This document shows, one piece after another, positions 50,691-62,957 of a stretch of DNA of 64,000 nt. A model generated the notes under the pieces. It saw nothing but the letters and a program-made list of their open reading frames with translations, did no database searches and was not told the origin of the DNA. The position numbers and the translations under genes were made by a program. The number at the start of each line of letters is the position of its first letter. The stretch's first letter is position 1. Location of the stretch: positions 1 through 64,000 of the forward strand of contig CAZMGV010000020.1 of NCBI GenBank assembly GCA_964565925.1, written 5' to 3'. This DNA comes from CAZMGV01 sp964565925. Lineage in GTDB: Bacteria; JAGRBM01; JAHCIT01.

Positions 50691-51947
50691 CTATTTGAGC
50701 GCCGCTTCAAGTCCGGCGAGATCGATCTGCTGTTCGGATCCGTCCGCCATCTTCTTGAGCTTCGCTTTTCCGGAGTCGAGTTCGGAATCGCCCAGCACGA
50801 TTACATAACGGGCCTTCAGCTTGTCGGCGTAACGCATCTGGGACTTGACGCTTTTCGCCTCGTAGTCGATCTCTGTCCAGACACCCTTGCGGCACAGATC
50901 CAGCATCCTGCGGGTAGCCTCCGCCTTGGCTCGTTCACCGATAGAGACGATAAAAAGTTCCGGAGCCGGATCGGCCGGCGCCTGTCCGGCCATCAGATAC
51001 AGATCGATCATCCGCTCGACACCGGCGGCAAAGCCGATGCCAGGCGTTGGCGGACCGCCGAGGTCCTCCACCAGACCGTCGTATCGGCCCCCGGCGGCAA
51101 CCGTCCCCTGCGCGCCGAGGTCGGTCGAGACGAACTCGAACACCGTGTGACAGTAGTAGTCGAGCCCGCGCACAATCCGGGGGTTCACCTTGTAGACAAC
51201 CCCGGCCGCGTCGAGCTTCGACTTCACGGCCTCAAAGTGCCGCTTGGACAGTTCGTTCAGGAAATCCAGACCCGACGGAGCACCGTGGGTCTTATCCGCG
51301 TCCACCTTGCAGTCGAGGATACGCAGCGGATTGGTGTCGATCCGGCGCCGGCAGTCCTCGCAGAACCCGCCGATGATCGGACGGAAGTGGTTCTGGATGG
51401 CCGCCCGGATGGCGATGCGCGATTCCGAGTCGCCCAGCGTGCTGATTTCCAGCGACACCTTGTCGCGAATTCCCAGTTTCGTAAGCAGCGAATCGACCAG
51501 CGTGATCGTCAGAACGTCGATCTCGGGCTCCGCCCCGCCCAGCACTTCCGCGCCGATCTGGTGGAACTGCCGGAAACGCCCGCGCTGGGGCCGCTCGTGG
51601 CGGTACATGGGGCCGATATAGAAAAGCTTGGAGAGCCGGTCGATGGCGTGGAGCTTGTGCTCGACAAACGCCCGGACGACGCCGGCGGTACCTTCGGGTC
51701 GCAGCGACAGGAGTTCGTCGTTGCGGTCGGCGAAGGTATACATCTCCTTCTCGACGATATCGGTGGCTTCGCCGACGCCGCGCGAAAAGAGCTTGGTCGG
51801 TTCCAGAATGTTGGTGCGGATTTCACGGAAACCGTACGAGTCGAACACGCCGCGCGCGATCTCCTCGACACGGCGCCACACCGGCGACTGTGCCGGGAGC
51901 ACATCGTTCATGCCTTTGATGGAACGGATGGGGTCTTGTGAACTCAT
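50691..51947 (-). CDS. hisS: Histidyl-tRNA synthetase
   Basis: A 418-residue class II aminoacyl-tRNA synthetase. Visible features are class II motif 2 (YRHERPQRGRFRQFHQ), the histidine-specific motif RGLDYYCHTVFEF, motif 3 (PGIGFAAGVERM) and a C-terminal anticodon-binding domain. Length is normal. ATG 51947 was preferred to an upstream start at 51989 that would pass through a hairpin. It ends the rimP-to-hisS run; the 38-base gap after ruvB contains the inverted repeat at 51954-51980. Confidence 0.95.
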   Translation of the reverse strand: MSSQDPIRSIKGMNDVLPAQSPVWRRVEEIARGVFDSYGFREIRTNILEPTKLFSRGVGEATDIVEKEMYTFADRNDELLSLRPEGTAGVVRAFVEHKLHAIDRLSKLFYIGPMYRHERPQRGRFRQFHQIGAEVLGGAEPEIDVLTITLVDSLLTKLGIRDKVSLEISTLGDSESRIAIRAAIQNHFRPIIGGFCEDCRRRIDTNPLRILDCKVDADKTHGAPSGLDFLNELSKRHFEAVKSKLDAAGVVYKVNPRIVRGLDYYCHTVFEFVSTDLGAQGTVAAGGRYDGLVEDLGGPPTPGIGFAAGVERMIDLYLMAGQAPADPAPELFIVSIGERAKAEATRRMLDLCRKGVWTEIDYEAKSVKSQMRYADKLKARYVIVLGDSELDSGKAKLKKMADGSEQQIDLAGLEAALK

Positions 51948-51953
51948 AATTGG

Positions 51954-51980
51954 CCCGCCGGTTACTAATACGCCGGCGGG
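51954..51980 (-). terminator. Hairpin between ruvB and hisS
   Basis: CCCGCCGG (51954-51961) and CCGGCGGG (51973-51980) form an 8-bp stem with an 11-base loop. It lies just after the ruvB stop and ends six bases before the hisS ATG, covering the hisS ribosome-binding region. It is not followed by a U tract, so attenuation of translation is as likely as termination. Confidence 0.5.
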
Positions 51981-51985
51981 TAAAA

Positions 51986-53065
51986 TCAAAAGAGGCTGGG
52001 GGTCCCCACGGCTTTAAGTCCCAGGTGCTTGTAGGCCCGCTCCAGCGCCACGCGGCCCCGGGACGTGCGCTCGATAAACCCTTCCTTGAGCAGGAACGGC
52101 TCCACGGAGGCTTCGAGCGTCTCGACCTCCTCCGACAGGGTCGCCGCCATGGTCTCTACACCTCGCGGACCGCCCTGGAAACGGGTGATCAGAATCTCCA
52201 GATACCGGCGGTCCAGCGGGTCCAGCCCCACGGCGTCGATGTCCAGCCGTTTCAAGGCCATATCGGCCAGCTGGCGGTCCACCCGGCCGTTATTGGAGGC
52301 GTCGGCGAAATCCCTGACCCGCCGGAGCAGGCGCAGCGCGACGCGGGGCGTTCCCCGGGAGCGGCGGGCGATCTCGTGGGCGCCGTCCGGATCGATATGG
52401 GTCTTGTAGATCGCCGCACCCTTCTCGACGATCCGGCAGAGGTCTTCCACCTCGTAGAAGTCGAGCCGCATCTGGATGCCGAACCGGTCGCGCAGCGGCG
52501 CCGACAGGGCGCCAAAGCGGGTCGTCGCGCCGACCAGGGTGAAGCGCGGAAGTTCCAGCTTCACGCTGCGTGCGCCGGGGCCTTCCCCGATCATAATGTC
52601 GAAGGAGAAATCCTCCATCGCCGGATACAGCGCTTCTTCGATCGGACGGCTCAGCCGGTGGATCTCGTCGATGAACAGCACGTCGCCCGGTTCCAGCCCC
52701 GTCAGCAGGCCCGCCAGTTCGCCCTTGTGCTGGATCGCCGGCCCCGAAGTCTGCTTGAGCTGCCCGCCCATCTCGTGGGCGATCAGCCGGGCGAGCGTCG
52801 TCTTGCCCAGTCCCGGCGGACCGTAGAACAGCACATGGTCGATCGGTTCCCGGCGGGTGCGGGCCGCGTGCAGGTAGACCTTGAGGTTCGCGATCAGATC
52901 CCGCTGGCCGACGTATTCGTCGAGGGTCTTCGGCCTGGGATCATCCGTGACACCGTCCAGGCGCACGCCGGAGCCACCGAGATTGCCAGTGACCTCTTCC
53001 GGATCCTGCTTGTCGCCGGAAACCACGCGGGTCAGTTGCGGCCGTTTTTTGTCAGAATCTTTCAT
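51986..53065 (-). CDS. ruvB: Holliday junction branch-migration ATPase
   Basis: A 359-residue AAA+ motor. It has Walker A (GPPGLGKTT), Walker B (VLFIDEIH), sensor 1 (GATTRFG), arginine finger region (LRDRFG) and a C-terminal winged helix (LLKEGFIERTSRGRVA). The N-terminus is extended by about 25 residues compared with E. coli. It pairs with RuvA two genes upstream; ruvC is not in the window. ATG 53065 lies 30 bases after the DUF1499 lipoprotein gene. Confidence 0.96.
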   Translation of the reverse strand: MKDSDKKRPQLTRVVSGDKQDPEEVTGNLGGSGVRLDGVTDDPRPKTLDEYVGQRDLIANLKVYLHAARTRREPIDHVLFYGPPGLGKTTLARLIAHEMGGQLKQTSGPAIQHKGELAGLLTGLEPGDVLFIDEIHRLSRPIEEALYPAMEDFSFDIMIGEGPGARSVKLELPRFTLVGATTRFGALSAPLRDRFGIQMRLDFYEVEDLCRIVEKGAAIYKTHIDPDGAHEIARRSRGTPRVALRLLRRVRDFADASNNGRVDRQLADMALKRLDIDAVGLDPLDRRYLEILITRFQGGPRGVETMAATLSEEVETLEASVEPFLLKEGFIERTSRGRVALERAYKHLGLKAVGTPSLF

Positions 53066-53095
53066 TACTCGTCTCTCGGATGGTCGCCGCTCCGG

Positions 53096-53512
53096 TCATT
53101 TGGGAGCGAACTTTCCGTCAGCCGCGTCCAGCAGTATGCCGATATTCTTCGCATTCACGCCCCAGTCGGATTTCCCGACGCGCGACGCCGAATGGACATT
53201 CACGGTTGAGGCGCTGTCGCCGGACGGTTCCACCGTCACGGTCATATCGTCCACGAACCTGAACAGCTTTGTGGTGATCTCCACCTTCGTCAGCCGGTCG
53301 CCTTCGGTACCGACGACTTTCCAGCGTTCCTGCGAACCGATCCAGGTCCGGACAAAACCTGAAACCTCCGCAGGCGGTGCGGAATAAACGCGGGTCTTCA
53401 GCCGTTCGTCTTTCGAATCCGGCGTGGTCTGGGCGGTATTGGTCATCGCGCAGGCCGCCGTTATCGTCGCCAGAATTCCCATTGCGATAGTCCCCCTGAA
53501 GAAGCGGCGCAT
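53096..53512 (-). CDS. DUF1499-family lipoprotein
   Basis: A 138-residue predicted lipoprotein with a signal peptide ending in TAAC (cysteine about residue 21). The DUF1499 core has FRFVDDMTVTVE and the family hallmark HSASRVGKSDWGVN. The function of DUF1499 is unknown. ATG 53512 is four bases after the ruvA stop; a longer frame starting inside ruvA is a shadow. Its placement between ruvA and ruvB in an otherwise DNA-repair/translation run is unusual. Confidence 0.85.
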   Translation of the reverse strand: MRRFFRGTIAMGILATITAACAMTNTAQTTPDSKDERLKTRVYSAPPAEVSGFVRTWIGSQERWKVVGTEGDRLTKVEITTKLFRFVDDMTVTVEPSGDSASTVNVHSASRVGKSDWGVNAKNIGILLDAADGKFAPK

Positions 53513-53516
53513 CCGG

Positions 53517-54137
53517 TCATTTCGCGGGCCTGAGCTGGGCCAGCGCCTCCTTGAGCAGCTCGCCGGTCCGGGCCCCCTCGCCCAGTTTGGCTTCGGCCGC
53601 CTGAACCGCACGGACGGCGTCCGCTTCACGATACCCCAGATTCATCATTCCCGATACGGCTTCAGCCGCCGGGCCCCGGACAGGCACCTTCGCGATACCG
53701 GCCGCCGCGGCGGCGGCCCCCTGCGAAATAAACGGAACGACCTTGTCTTTCAGGTGATGGCATATGTCTCCGGCGGTCTTCTTGCCGACGCCCTTGATGG
53801 CCGTGAGCCGGGCCAGATCGCCGGACGCGATCCAGGCGGCGAGCTGGTCCGACGGAGCCCCCGACAGGAGCGCCGAAGCGAGCTTGGGGCCCACCTTGTC
53901 CACCGTGATCAGGAGCAGGAAAAACTCGCGGTCCTTGGGTTCCAGGAATCCATACAGATCGATCGCGTCCTCGCGGACCGCCGTATAGATCCAGAGCCGG
54001 GTGTCGCCGCCCGGCGCCGGAAGCGCTTCCAGCACCCGCGCCGATACCCGGACGCCGTAGCCGACACCGGCGCAGACGACGACCGCCCGGCCGTCGGGGT
54101 GCGCTTCGAGGAGTCTGCCTTCGAGATAGGAAATCAT
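53517..54137 (-). CDS. ruvA: Holliday junction-binding protein
   Basis: A 206-residue RuvA. It has an N-terminal OB domain (MISYLEGRLLEA...YGFLEPKDREFF), helix-hairpin-helix motifs (ITVDKVGPKLASALLSG and LTAIKGVGKKTAGDI) and a C-terminal RuvB-contact domain (NLGYREADAVRAVQAAEA). It binds four-way junctions and loads RuvB. It is 35 bases after ylxP. Confidence 0.95.
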   Translation of the reverse strand: MISYLEGRLLEAHPDGRAVVVCAGVGYGVRVSARVLEALPAPGGDTRLWIYTAVREDAIDLYGFLEPKDREFFLLLITVDKVGPKLASALLSGAPSDQLAAWIASGDLARLTAIKGVGKKTAGDICHHLKDKVVPFISQGAAAAAAGIAKVPVRGPAAEAVSGMMNLGYREADAVRAVQAAEAKLGEGARTGELLKEALAQLRPAK

Positions 54138-54172
54138 TGCCGGATGAGGTTATTACGGGAGCGGCCCAAAGC

Positions 54173-54481
54173 CTAATTCTCCCAGGCCTCCACGTCCGAA
54201 ATCTCGTCCGTCAGTTCGACACTGAGCCGGACGCACTGGCCCTCGACATAGGCGAGCATCCGGTCGAGCAGCGAACGCAGTGCCAGCGTGTCGTTGCCCA
54301 CCAGCACAAACGTCAGTTCGGCCTCCGTATGGTGGTCGTGCAGGTCGGTTTCGGAGGCGGCGCACCTGAAACGCAGACGGGTCTTTTCAAGAATGGACCT
54401 GACCACCTTGCGTTTGTCCTTGAGCGACTCGGGATTTTCGAGCCGGAGGTAGACGGTCAGCACTCCGAGATGGGCGGACAT
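54173..54481 (-). CDS. DUF503/YlxP-family protein
   Basis: A 102-residue protein of the DUF503 (YlxP) family: it opens with HLGVLTVYLRLENPESLKDKR, where the SLKDKR motif is diagnostic. The family lies in nusA-infB-rbfA operons and is thought to act in ribosome or RNA metabolism; biochemical function is not settled. Here it takes the place next to infB, and rbfA is not visible. A terminator hairpin (54508-54535) separates it from infB. Confidence 0.88.
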   Translation of the reverse strand: MSAHLGVLTVYLRLENPESLKDKRKVVRSILEKTRLRFRCAASETDLHDHHTEAELTFVLVGNDTLALRSLLDRMLAYVEGQCVRLSVELTDEISDVEAWEN

Positions 54482-54507
54482 GGCGCAAGTCTAGCAGGGT
54501 GCAGATG

Positions 54508-54535
54508 AAAAGGGCGGCCCGTGGGCCGCCCTTTT
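54508..54535 (-). terminator. Intrinsic terminator after infB
   Basis: On the minus strand, AAAAGGGCGGCC pairs with GGCCGCCCTTTT (plus-strand 54508-54519 and 54524-54535) around a 4-base loop. It lies about 30 bases beyond the infB stop. It probably lowers transcription of ylxP and the ruv genes downstream. Confidence 0.85.
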
Positions 54536-54565
54536 GCCATCCGCCTTTTGCCTTTCGGCAAGAGG

Positions 54566-57481
<2,916 letters not shown>

Positions 57482-57514
57482 CAGTAATTAATCTCCGAAC
57501 AGCTCCGGCCGGTC

Positions 57515-58888
<1,374 letters not shown>

Positions 58889-58936
58889 TCGTCTTTTCCT
58901 TAAAACCCCGCCGGGGCGTTCATTCCGGCGGTTGAT

Positions 58937-59476
58937 CTACTCTTTCCACTCGATCTCGAGATTCGCCCGGGCAATCACCCCGTAGGGGAGTTTCAGGCGG
59001 GTCTCGTAGACCGGTTCCGGCGGAGGGGGCTGCCCCTTCTGCCGGTTTTTTTCAATTCCCACTTCTATTCCGGTGTCATCCACCGACAGAAGCCTTCCGA
59101 TATATTTCCCCGGCTTGTCGTGCGGCGGTCTCGTCACCACCGCCACGAGCCGTCCCTCGGCCCACCGGTACTCCCGCGGACGCTTTAGGTCCCGCGTGAG
59201 CCCCGGCGACGAGCACTCCAGTTCGAAGGCTCCGTCGATCGGGTCTTCCACATCGAGTACCGCGGAGAAGGCCCGGTTGAATCCGGCGATCTCTTCGAGG
59301 GTGATGGAACCCCGGGTCTTGCGGTCCCTGCGGTCCAGGGTGACCCGGACCTGAGAGACCTGCTTCCTCGGGATGAACTCGAGATCGACCAGTTCAAGCC
59401 CGCTGGACTCGAGAATAGGCTGGGCCAGAGTCTCGAGACGCTCCGAGAGCGCACGCTCCATCTCCGACGCTGCCAT
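58937..59476 (-). CDS. rimP: Ribosome maturation factor RimP
   Basis: A 179-residue protein for 30S maturation. It has an N-terminal alpha/beta domain with ESSGLELVDLEFIPRKQVSQ and ISDLDVEDPI-like text read here as VLDVEDPIDGAFELECSSPG (RimP signature). A C-terminal SH3-like domain includes GRLLSVDDTGIEVGIE. ATG 59476 was chosen; ATG 59461 is possible. It is the first gene of the rimP-nusA-infB run, downstream of a leader hairpin at 59519-59545. Confidence 0.92.
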   Translation of the reverse strand: MAASEMERALSERLETLAQPILESSGLELVDLEFIPRKQVSQVRVTLDRRDRKTRGSITLEEIAGFNRAFSAVLDVEDPIDGAFELECSSPGLTRDLKRPREYRWAEGRLVAVVTRPPHDKPGKYIGRLLSVDDTGIEVGIEKNRQKGQPPPPEPVYETRLKLPYGVIARANLEIEWKE

Positions 59477-59518
59477 CTTCGTGACCGGACTCCACCACCA
59501 CTGCGGCCGGTAATAAGA

Positions 59519-59545
59519 GAGGCGGGGTCGACTCGAACCCGCCTC
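59519..59545 (-). promoter_or_regulatory. GC-rich leader hairpin upstream of rimP
   Basis: On the minus strand GAGGCGGG and CCCGCCTC (plus 59538-59545 and 59519-59526) form an 8-bp stem. The loop contains TTCGAGTC, a tRNA T-loop-like sequence. A semi-U-rich TCTCTTATTA follows. It could be an attenuator of the rimP-nusA-infB transcript. It is not a tRNA: no acceptor or proper T stem can be built around it. Confidence 0.5.
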
Positions 59546-59684
59546 CATACCGGAACGCTAATTCTGGACCAGCGTCTAACACACTGCGGCGCGGAGGGCA
59601 AGAAATTAATAAATGGACCGGCGAAGGGGATTTCCTGAATACCCCTTATATTTCAAAGGGTTATTGTCTTATTGAAGGAAGACC

Positions 59685-60230
59685 CTATTCCGCCTTCAAC
59701 TTCCGCGAAAACCCGGCAAATCCGTCAAGCATCTTCTCGAACAGCCCCCGGACAAACTCATCGGTAATTTCGGTCCCGTCCGGGGAAAGTTTCGACTCGA
59801 CCTTGGGGAACAGCACCCGCTTTCCGTAAAGAGCCGCCTCGCGGTACTGAAAGATCATCGAGAGCTGTTCGATGGGCCGTAGCGCGCCGAAAATCCCCGC
59901 CGCCACGCCGATAAACGCGGCCGGTTTCCCGAGCAGGCTTTCGGGGAACTTGAGCAGGTCGATGAAATACTTGAGCGCGCCCGGGAAACCGCCGTTGTAT
60001 TCCGGAGTCACCACCAGAATCCCGTCCGTGTTCAGAATCATATCCTGGAACGGCTTAAAGGCGGGCGGCGGATTGCCATAATGCTCCGGCGAAAAAATCC
60101 CCGGCGGCAGTTTCGCGAGATCGAGTAGCTGTGCTTCCACGCCACGCGCCTGGTAATGTTTCATCACGAGATTGGCGACCTTTAGCGTGTTGGAACCTTT
60201 GCGATTGGTGCCGGCGATAACGGTGATCAT
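59685..60230 (-). CDS. NADPH-dependent FMN reductase
   Basis: A 181-residue flavodoxin-fold reductase. It has the N-terminal FMN phosphate loop AGTNRKGSNTLKVA and the second FMN motif PEYNGGFPGALK. The family reduces quinones, azo dyes, chromate or FMN itself using NAD(P)H; the specific substrate is unknown. It is monocistronic, with a 6-bp inverted repeat (CCTGAG/CTCAGG) upstream at about 60249-60270. Confidence 0.92.
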   Translation of the reverse strand: MITVIAGTNRKGSNTLKVANLVMKHYQARGVEAQLLDLAKLPPGIFSPEHYGNPPPAFKPFQDMILNTDGILVVTPEYNGGFPGALKYFIDLLKFPESLLGKPAAFIGVAAGIFGALRPIEQLSMIFQYREAALYGKRVLFPKVESKLSPDGTEITDEFVRGLFEKMLDGFAGFSRKLKAE

Positions 60231-60366
60231 TAAAGAGAGGCCCTTCCCTGAGATCTGATAGCTCAGGAACAGTTGACGTTACCGGCCCCGGCGCATACCT
60301 GCCAGCCCCGATGACTCGCTGGATACGTGACTGAACAGCGGGGAGCGGGCACAATAAAGGGCAGCT

Positions 60367-61329
60367 ATGACGGGCTTTCCCCACCAGATAGCGGACGTGG
60401 TCGCGCTCGCCCCCATGGACGGGCTTACGGATGAATCCGCTCGCAGGCTCATCAGCAGTTTCGGGGGCGTCTCCTACTGCACGACCGAGTTCGTGCGGGT
60501 GTCGTCGAACCCGGTCCACGAGAAAGTCCTGCTCAGGGAGTGCCCCGAACTGGCAAACGGCGGCCGCACCCCCGGCGGCGTGCCGGTGGCGGTGCAGATT
60601 CTGGGAGGCGATCCGAAGCTGATGGCGGAGACCGCCCGTCTGGCGGCGGCGCTCGGAGCGCCCGCCATCGACATCAACTTCGGCTGCCCGGCCAAATGCG
60701 TGAACCGGCACGACGGCGGCTCGGCGATCCTTAAATTTCCCGACCGTCTGTATTCCATCGTCGCGGCAGTCCGCGATGCCGTGCCGGAAACCGTCAGTGT
60801 CTCGGCCAAGATCCGGCTCGGATTTACCGACCCGGACGACGTCTACACCAACGCGACCACCATCGAGCGGGCCGGTCCGTCGTGGATCACGCTCCACGCC
60901 CGCACCCGCGAGCAGGGCTACAAGCCGTATGCCGACTGGGAACGGATCCGGATCGTACGCGAGATGCTGCGCGTGCCGCTGGTCGCCAACGGCGACATCT
61001 TCACGCCGGCCGATGTGGGCCGCTGCCGCCAGGCGACGGGCTGCACCGCCGTCATGGTGGGACGCGGTGCGATCAAAGACCCGTTCTTCTTCGCCAAAGC
61101 CAGCGGGCTGCCGCCGCCCTGCACCAGAGCGCAGTTCATGATCGATCTGGCGAGGGGTTACCTCTCCCGCCCCGAGGGTCCGGCCCCGGCTCAGATCGCC
61201 GCCCGGCTCAAGCACTGGGGCAAAGAGATACTCAGCCCCGAGGGGTTCAACACCTTCAAGCTGTTCACAGATCTGGAGCCAGCGCTGCGCTGGCTGGAAC
61301 GCTACGACCCGGTACCCGAAGCTGCCTGA
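60367..61329 (+). CDS. tRNA-dihydrouridine synthase (DusC-like)
   Basis: A 320-residue FMN-dependent Dus that reduces a uridine in tRNA. It shows LAPMDGLTD near the start and the active-site segment INFGCPAKCVNRHDGGSAIL with its catalytic cysteine. ARTREQGYKPYADW, NGDIFTPADV and GRGAIKDP are further FMN contacts. The NRHDGG variant and length point to the DusC-like group. ATG 60367 follows AAGGGCAGC. Confidence 0.92.
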   Translation: MTGFPHQIADVVALAPMDGLTDESARRLISSFGGVSYCTTEFVRVSSNPVHEKVLLRECPELANGGRTPGGVPVAVQILGGDPKLMAETARLAAALGAPAIDINFGCPAKCVNRHDGGSAILKFPDRLYSIVAAVRDAVPETVSVSAKIRLGFTDPDDVYTNATTIERAGPSWITLHARTREQGYKPYADWERIRIVREMLRVPLVANGDIFTPADVGRCRQATGCTAVMVGRGAIKDPFFFAKASGLPPPCTRAQFMIDLARGYLSRPEGPAPAQIAARLKHWGKEILSPEGFNTFKLFTDLEPALRWLERYDPVPEAA

Positions 61330-61408
61330 GCCTCAACTGAAAACGGCGGGCGGACCGGCGGTTATATTGCCGGTTGATCCGGGCGCGGTATCGGTTAGTT
61401 TTCAGCCG

Positions 61409-61756
61409 ATGCCAGAACGCACCCACATCACCGCGGCGCATTTCCGGGCGCTGCGCTTCCGCAAGATCACCGACGGCGTGAAATACCGCGAGGTGCATCT
61501 GGACAACCTCATGCTCTGCTACTTTGAAATGGACCCCGACACCCGCCACTCGGGAACGGCTTCCGAGGAGCGGATCGTCTTCGTCTCCGAGGGAGAGCTG
61601 AGCGGTTCCATCGGGGATATTTCTTTCGCCGTGGGACACGGAGAAGTCATTCTCATTCCGAAAGGCGCGAAGTTCAGCTGGCACGCCACGAGCCGCACCC
61701 GCCTGATCGAAGCGCGCGGCGCCGTGGACGCGCAGACGGCGATCCCGCTCGACTGA
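61409..61756 (+). CDS. Small cupin-domain protein
   Basis: A 115-residue single cupin: beta strands LDNLMLCYFEMDPDTRHSG, FVSEGELSGSIGD and GHGEVILIPKGAKFSW make one double-stranded barrel. It resembles ectoine-synthase/ethanolamine-type small cupins but lacks a full histidine triad. ATG 61409 was taken; an upstream TTG at 61367 is less convincing. It is convergent with the saccharopine-dehydrogenase-like gene. Function unknown. Confidence 0.75.
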   Translation: MPERTHITAAHFRALRFRKITDGVKYREVHLDNLMLCYFEMDPDTRHSGTASEERIVFVSEGELSGSIGDISFAVGHGEVILIPKGAKFSWHATSRTRLIEARGAVDAQTAIPLD

Positions 61757-61778
61757 CAGGAATCTCCCGGCAGGCCCC

Positions 61779-62858
61779 TCAGCTGATCGTCCAGCTCACC
61801 CGTTCGGGCTTCAGGGCGGCCAGGAACTCGGCCGGATCGAACGCCATCGCGGCAGAAATCACGCCGTAGCGCTTCTCCCGGCCGGCGAGCAGGAACCGGG
61901 CGCCCTCGACCGCGATGGTCGCCGTGATCCCGTAAGGGTCGAAACCCGACACGACGCAGGTTTTCTCCACGTTTCCCCGGGCGGCACGCGCCGCCACCCG
62001 GAAGCGGGACTTCTTGCCCTCTTCATAGTCAGGCGGCGTGTTGAACCGGTCCACGAGCCGGTCCCCGATCGCCTTCACCGGGCCGGTATCGGCGACGGAC
62101 AGCGCGAAGCCGGCGAACTTCATGATCGTGTTGGCCCCCGGCGGAACCACGATGCAGGTCCGCACCAGCGACACGTCCGCGTACCGGTGCACATTCAGCG
62201 GCTCGCCGCCCGGAATGGTCATGCCGGCCCGGGGTTTCGGATCGCCCGGGAAAGTGATCTCGCTCGCCACCTGGCCCGAGCGCTCCTCCGCCAGACGCCC
62301 CCGGTCCCAGATCAGGTTCGGCTTGCCGAACATCCGGAAGGCGCTCTTGATCGTGCCCTTGGACGCGCCGGAAGCGGAGACATGGTTGAACACCTCGAGC
62401 CGGTCGGCACGGTTGCCGAACTCTTTCAGCACCAGCGCGGCGGCGCATTCCCCGACGGCGTATTCGAACGCCTGCGCGTTTACGACGACTTTTTTCTTCG
62501 CCTGCGCGACCGAGTCGAACTCCTCGATCATCTTCAGCATGAAATCCTGCTCGCCGGTGGTATCCAGGTAGTGGACGCCCTGCTCCAGCGCGGCCTTCAC
62601 GACCGGCGGGCCCAGCTCCGAGAACGGTCCGACGGTGTTGATGACGACATCGACGCCGCGGAACAGGCCCTTCAGCGTGGCGGGGTCCGTCGGCGTGGCG
62701 ATCCGGTATTCGACCGGATGCGGGAGCGCGTCCTTGAGGGCGACGAGTTTCTCCTCGCTGCGGCCGGCGATGACGAACGGAATATCCTTGCGGGCAAGTT
62801 CCCGGGCCACGAGCGTGCCGGTGTAGCCGGTCGCTCCCAGTATCATCACGGTTCCCAT
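61779..62858 (-). CDS. Saccharopine-dehydrogenase-like NAD(P)-binding protein
   Basis: A 359-residue oxidoreductase. The N-terminal Rossmann motif is ILGATGYTGTLVAREL (residues 6-21), followed by NTVGPFSELG and the HYLDTTGE segment that typifies the saccharopine dehydrogenase/trans-acting enoyl reductase family. Bacterial members act in lysine-type metabolism or lipid reduction. No neighbour identifies the substrate. It is divergent from the cupredoxin-like gene. Confidence 0.87.
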   Translation of the reverse strand: MGTVMILGATGYTGTLVARELARKDIPFVIAGRSEEKLVALKDALPHPVEYRIATPTDPATLKGLFRGVDVVINTVGPFSELGPPVVKAALEQGVHYLDTTGEQDFMLKMIEEFDSVAQAKKKVVVNAQAFEYAVGECAAALVLKEFGNRADRLEVFNHVSASGASKGTIKSAFRMFGKPNLIWDRGRLAEERSGQVASEITFPGDPKPRAGMTIPGGEPLNVHRYADVSLVRTCIVVPPGANTIMKFAGFALSVADTGPVKAIGDRLVDRFNTPPDYEEGKKSRFRVAARAARGNVEKTCVVSGFDPYGITATIAVEGARFLLAGREKRYGVISAAMAFDPAEFLAALKPERVSWTIS

Positions 62859-62957
62859 CTGCTTTCGTCGCCTCCCGGCGGAAGGGATAACCGGAGAATG
62901 GTCGCCCCGTCCATCCCCCTGTATTATCGGTTATAGTTCCCGGCGGAAAGAGAACTT

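Noticed and set aside
53513..53629. Upstream extension of the DUF1499 protein
   Set aside because: It overlaps ruvA and lacks export features; the start at 53512 gives a normal lipoprotein signal.
59511..59600. Possible degenerate tRNA upstream of rimP (loop TTCGAGTC)
   Set aside because: No acceptor stem, no proper 5-bp T stem and no anticodon loop with U33 could be built, so it is reported only as a hairpin.
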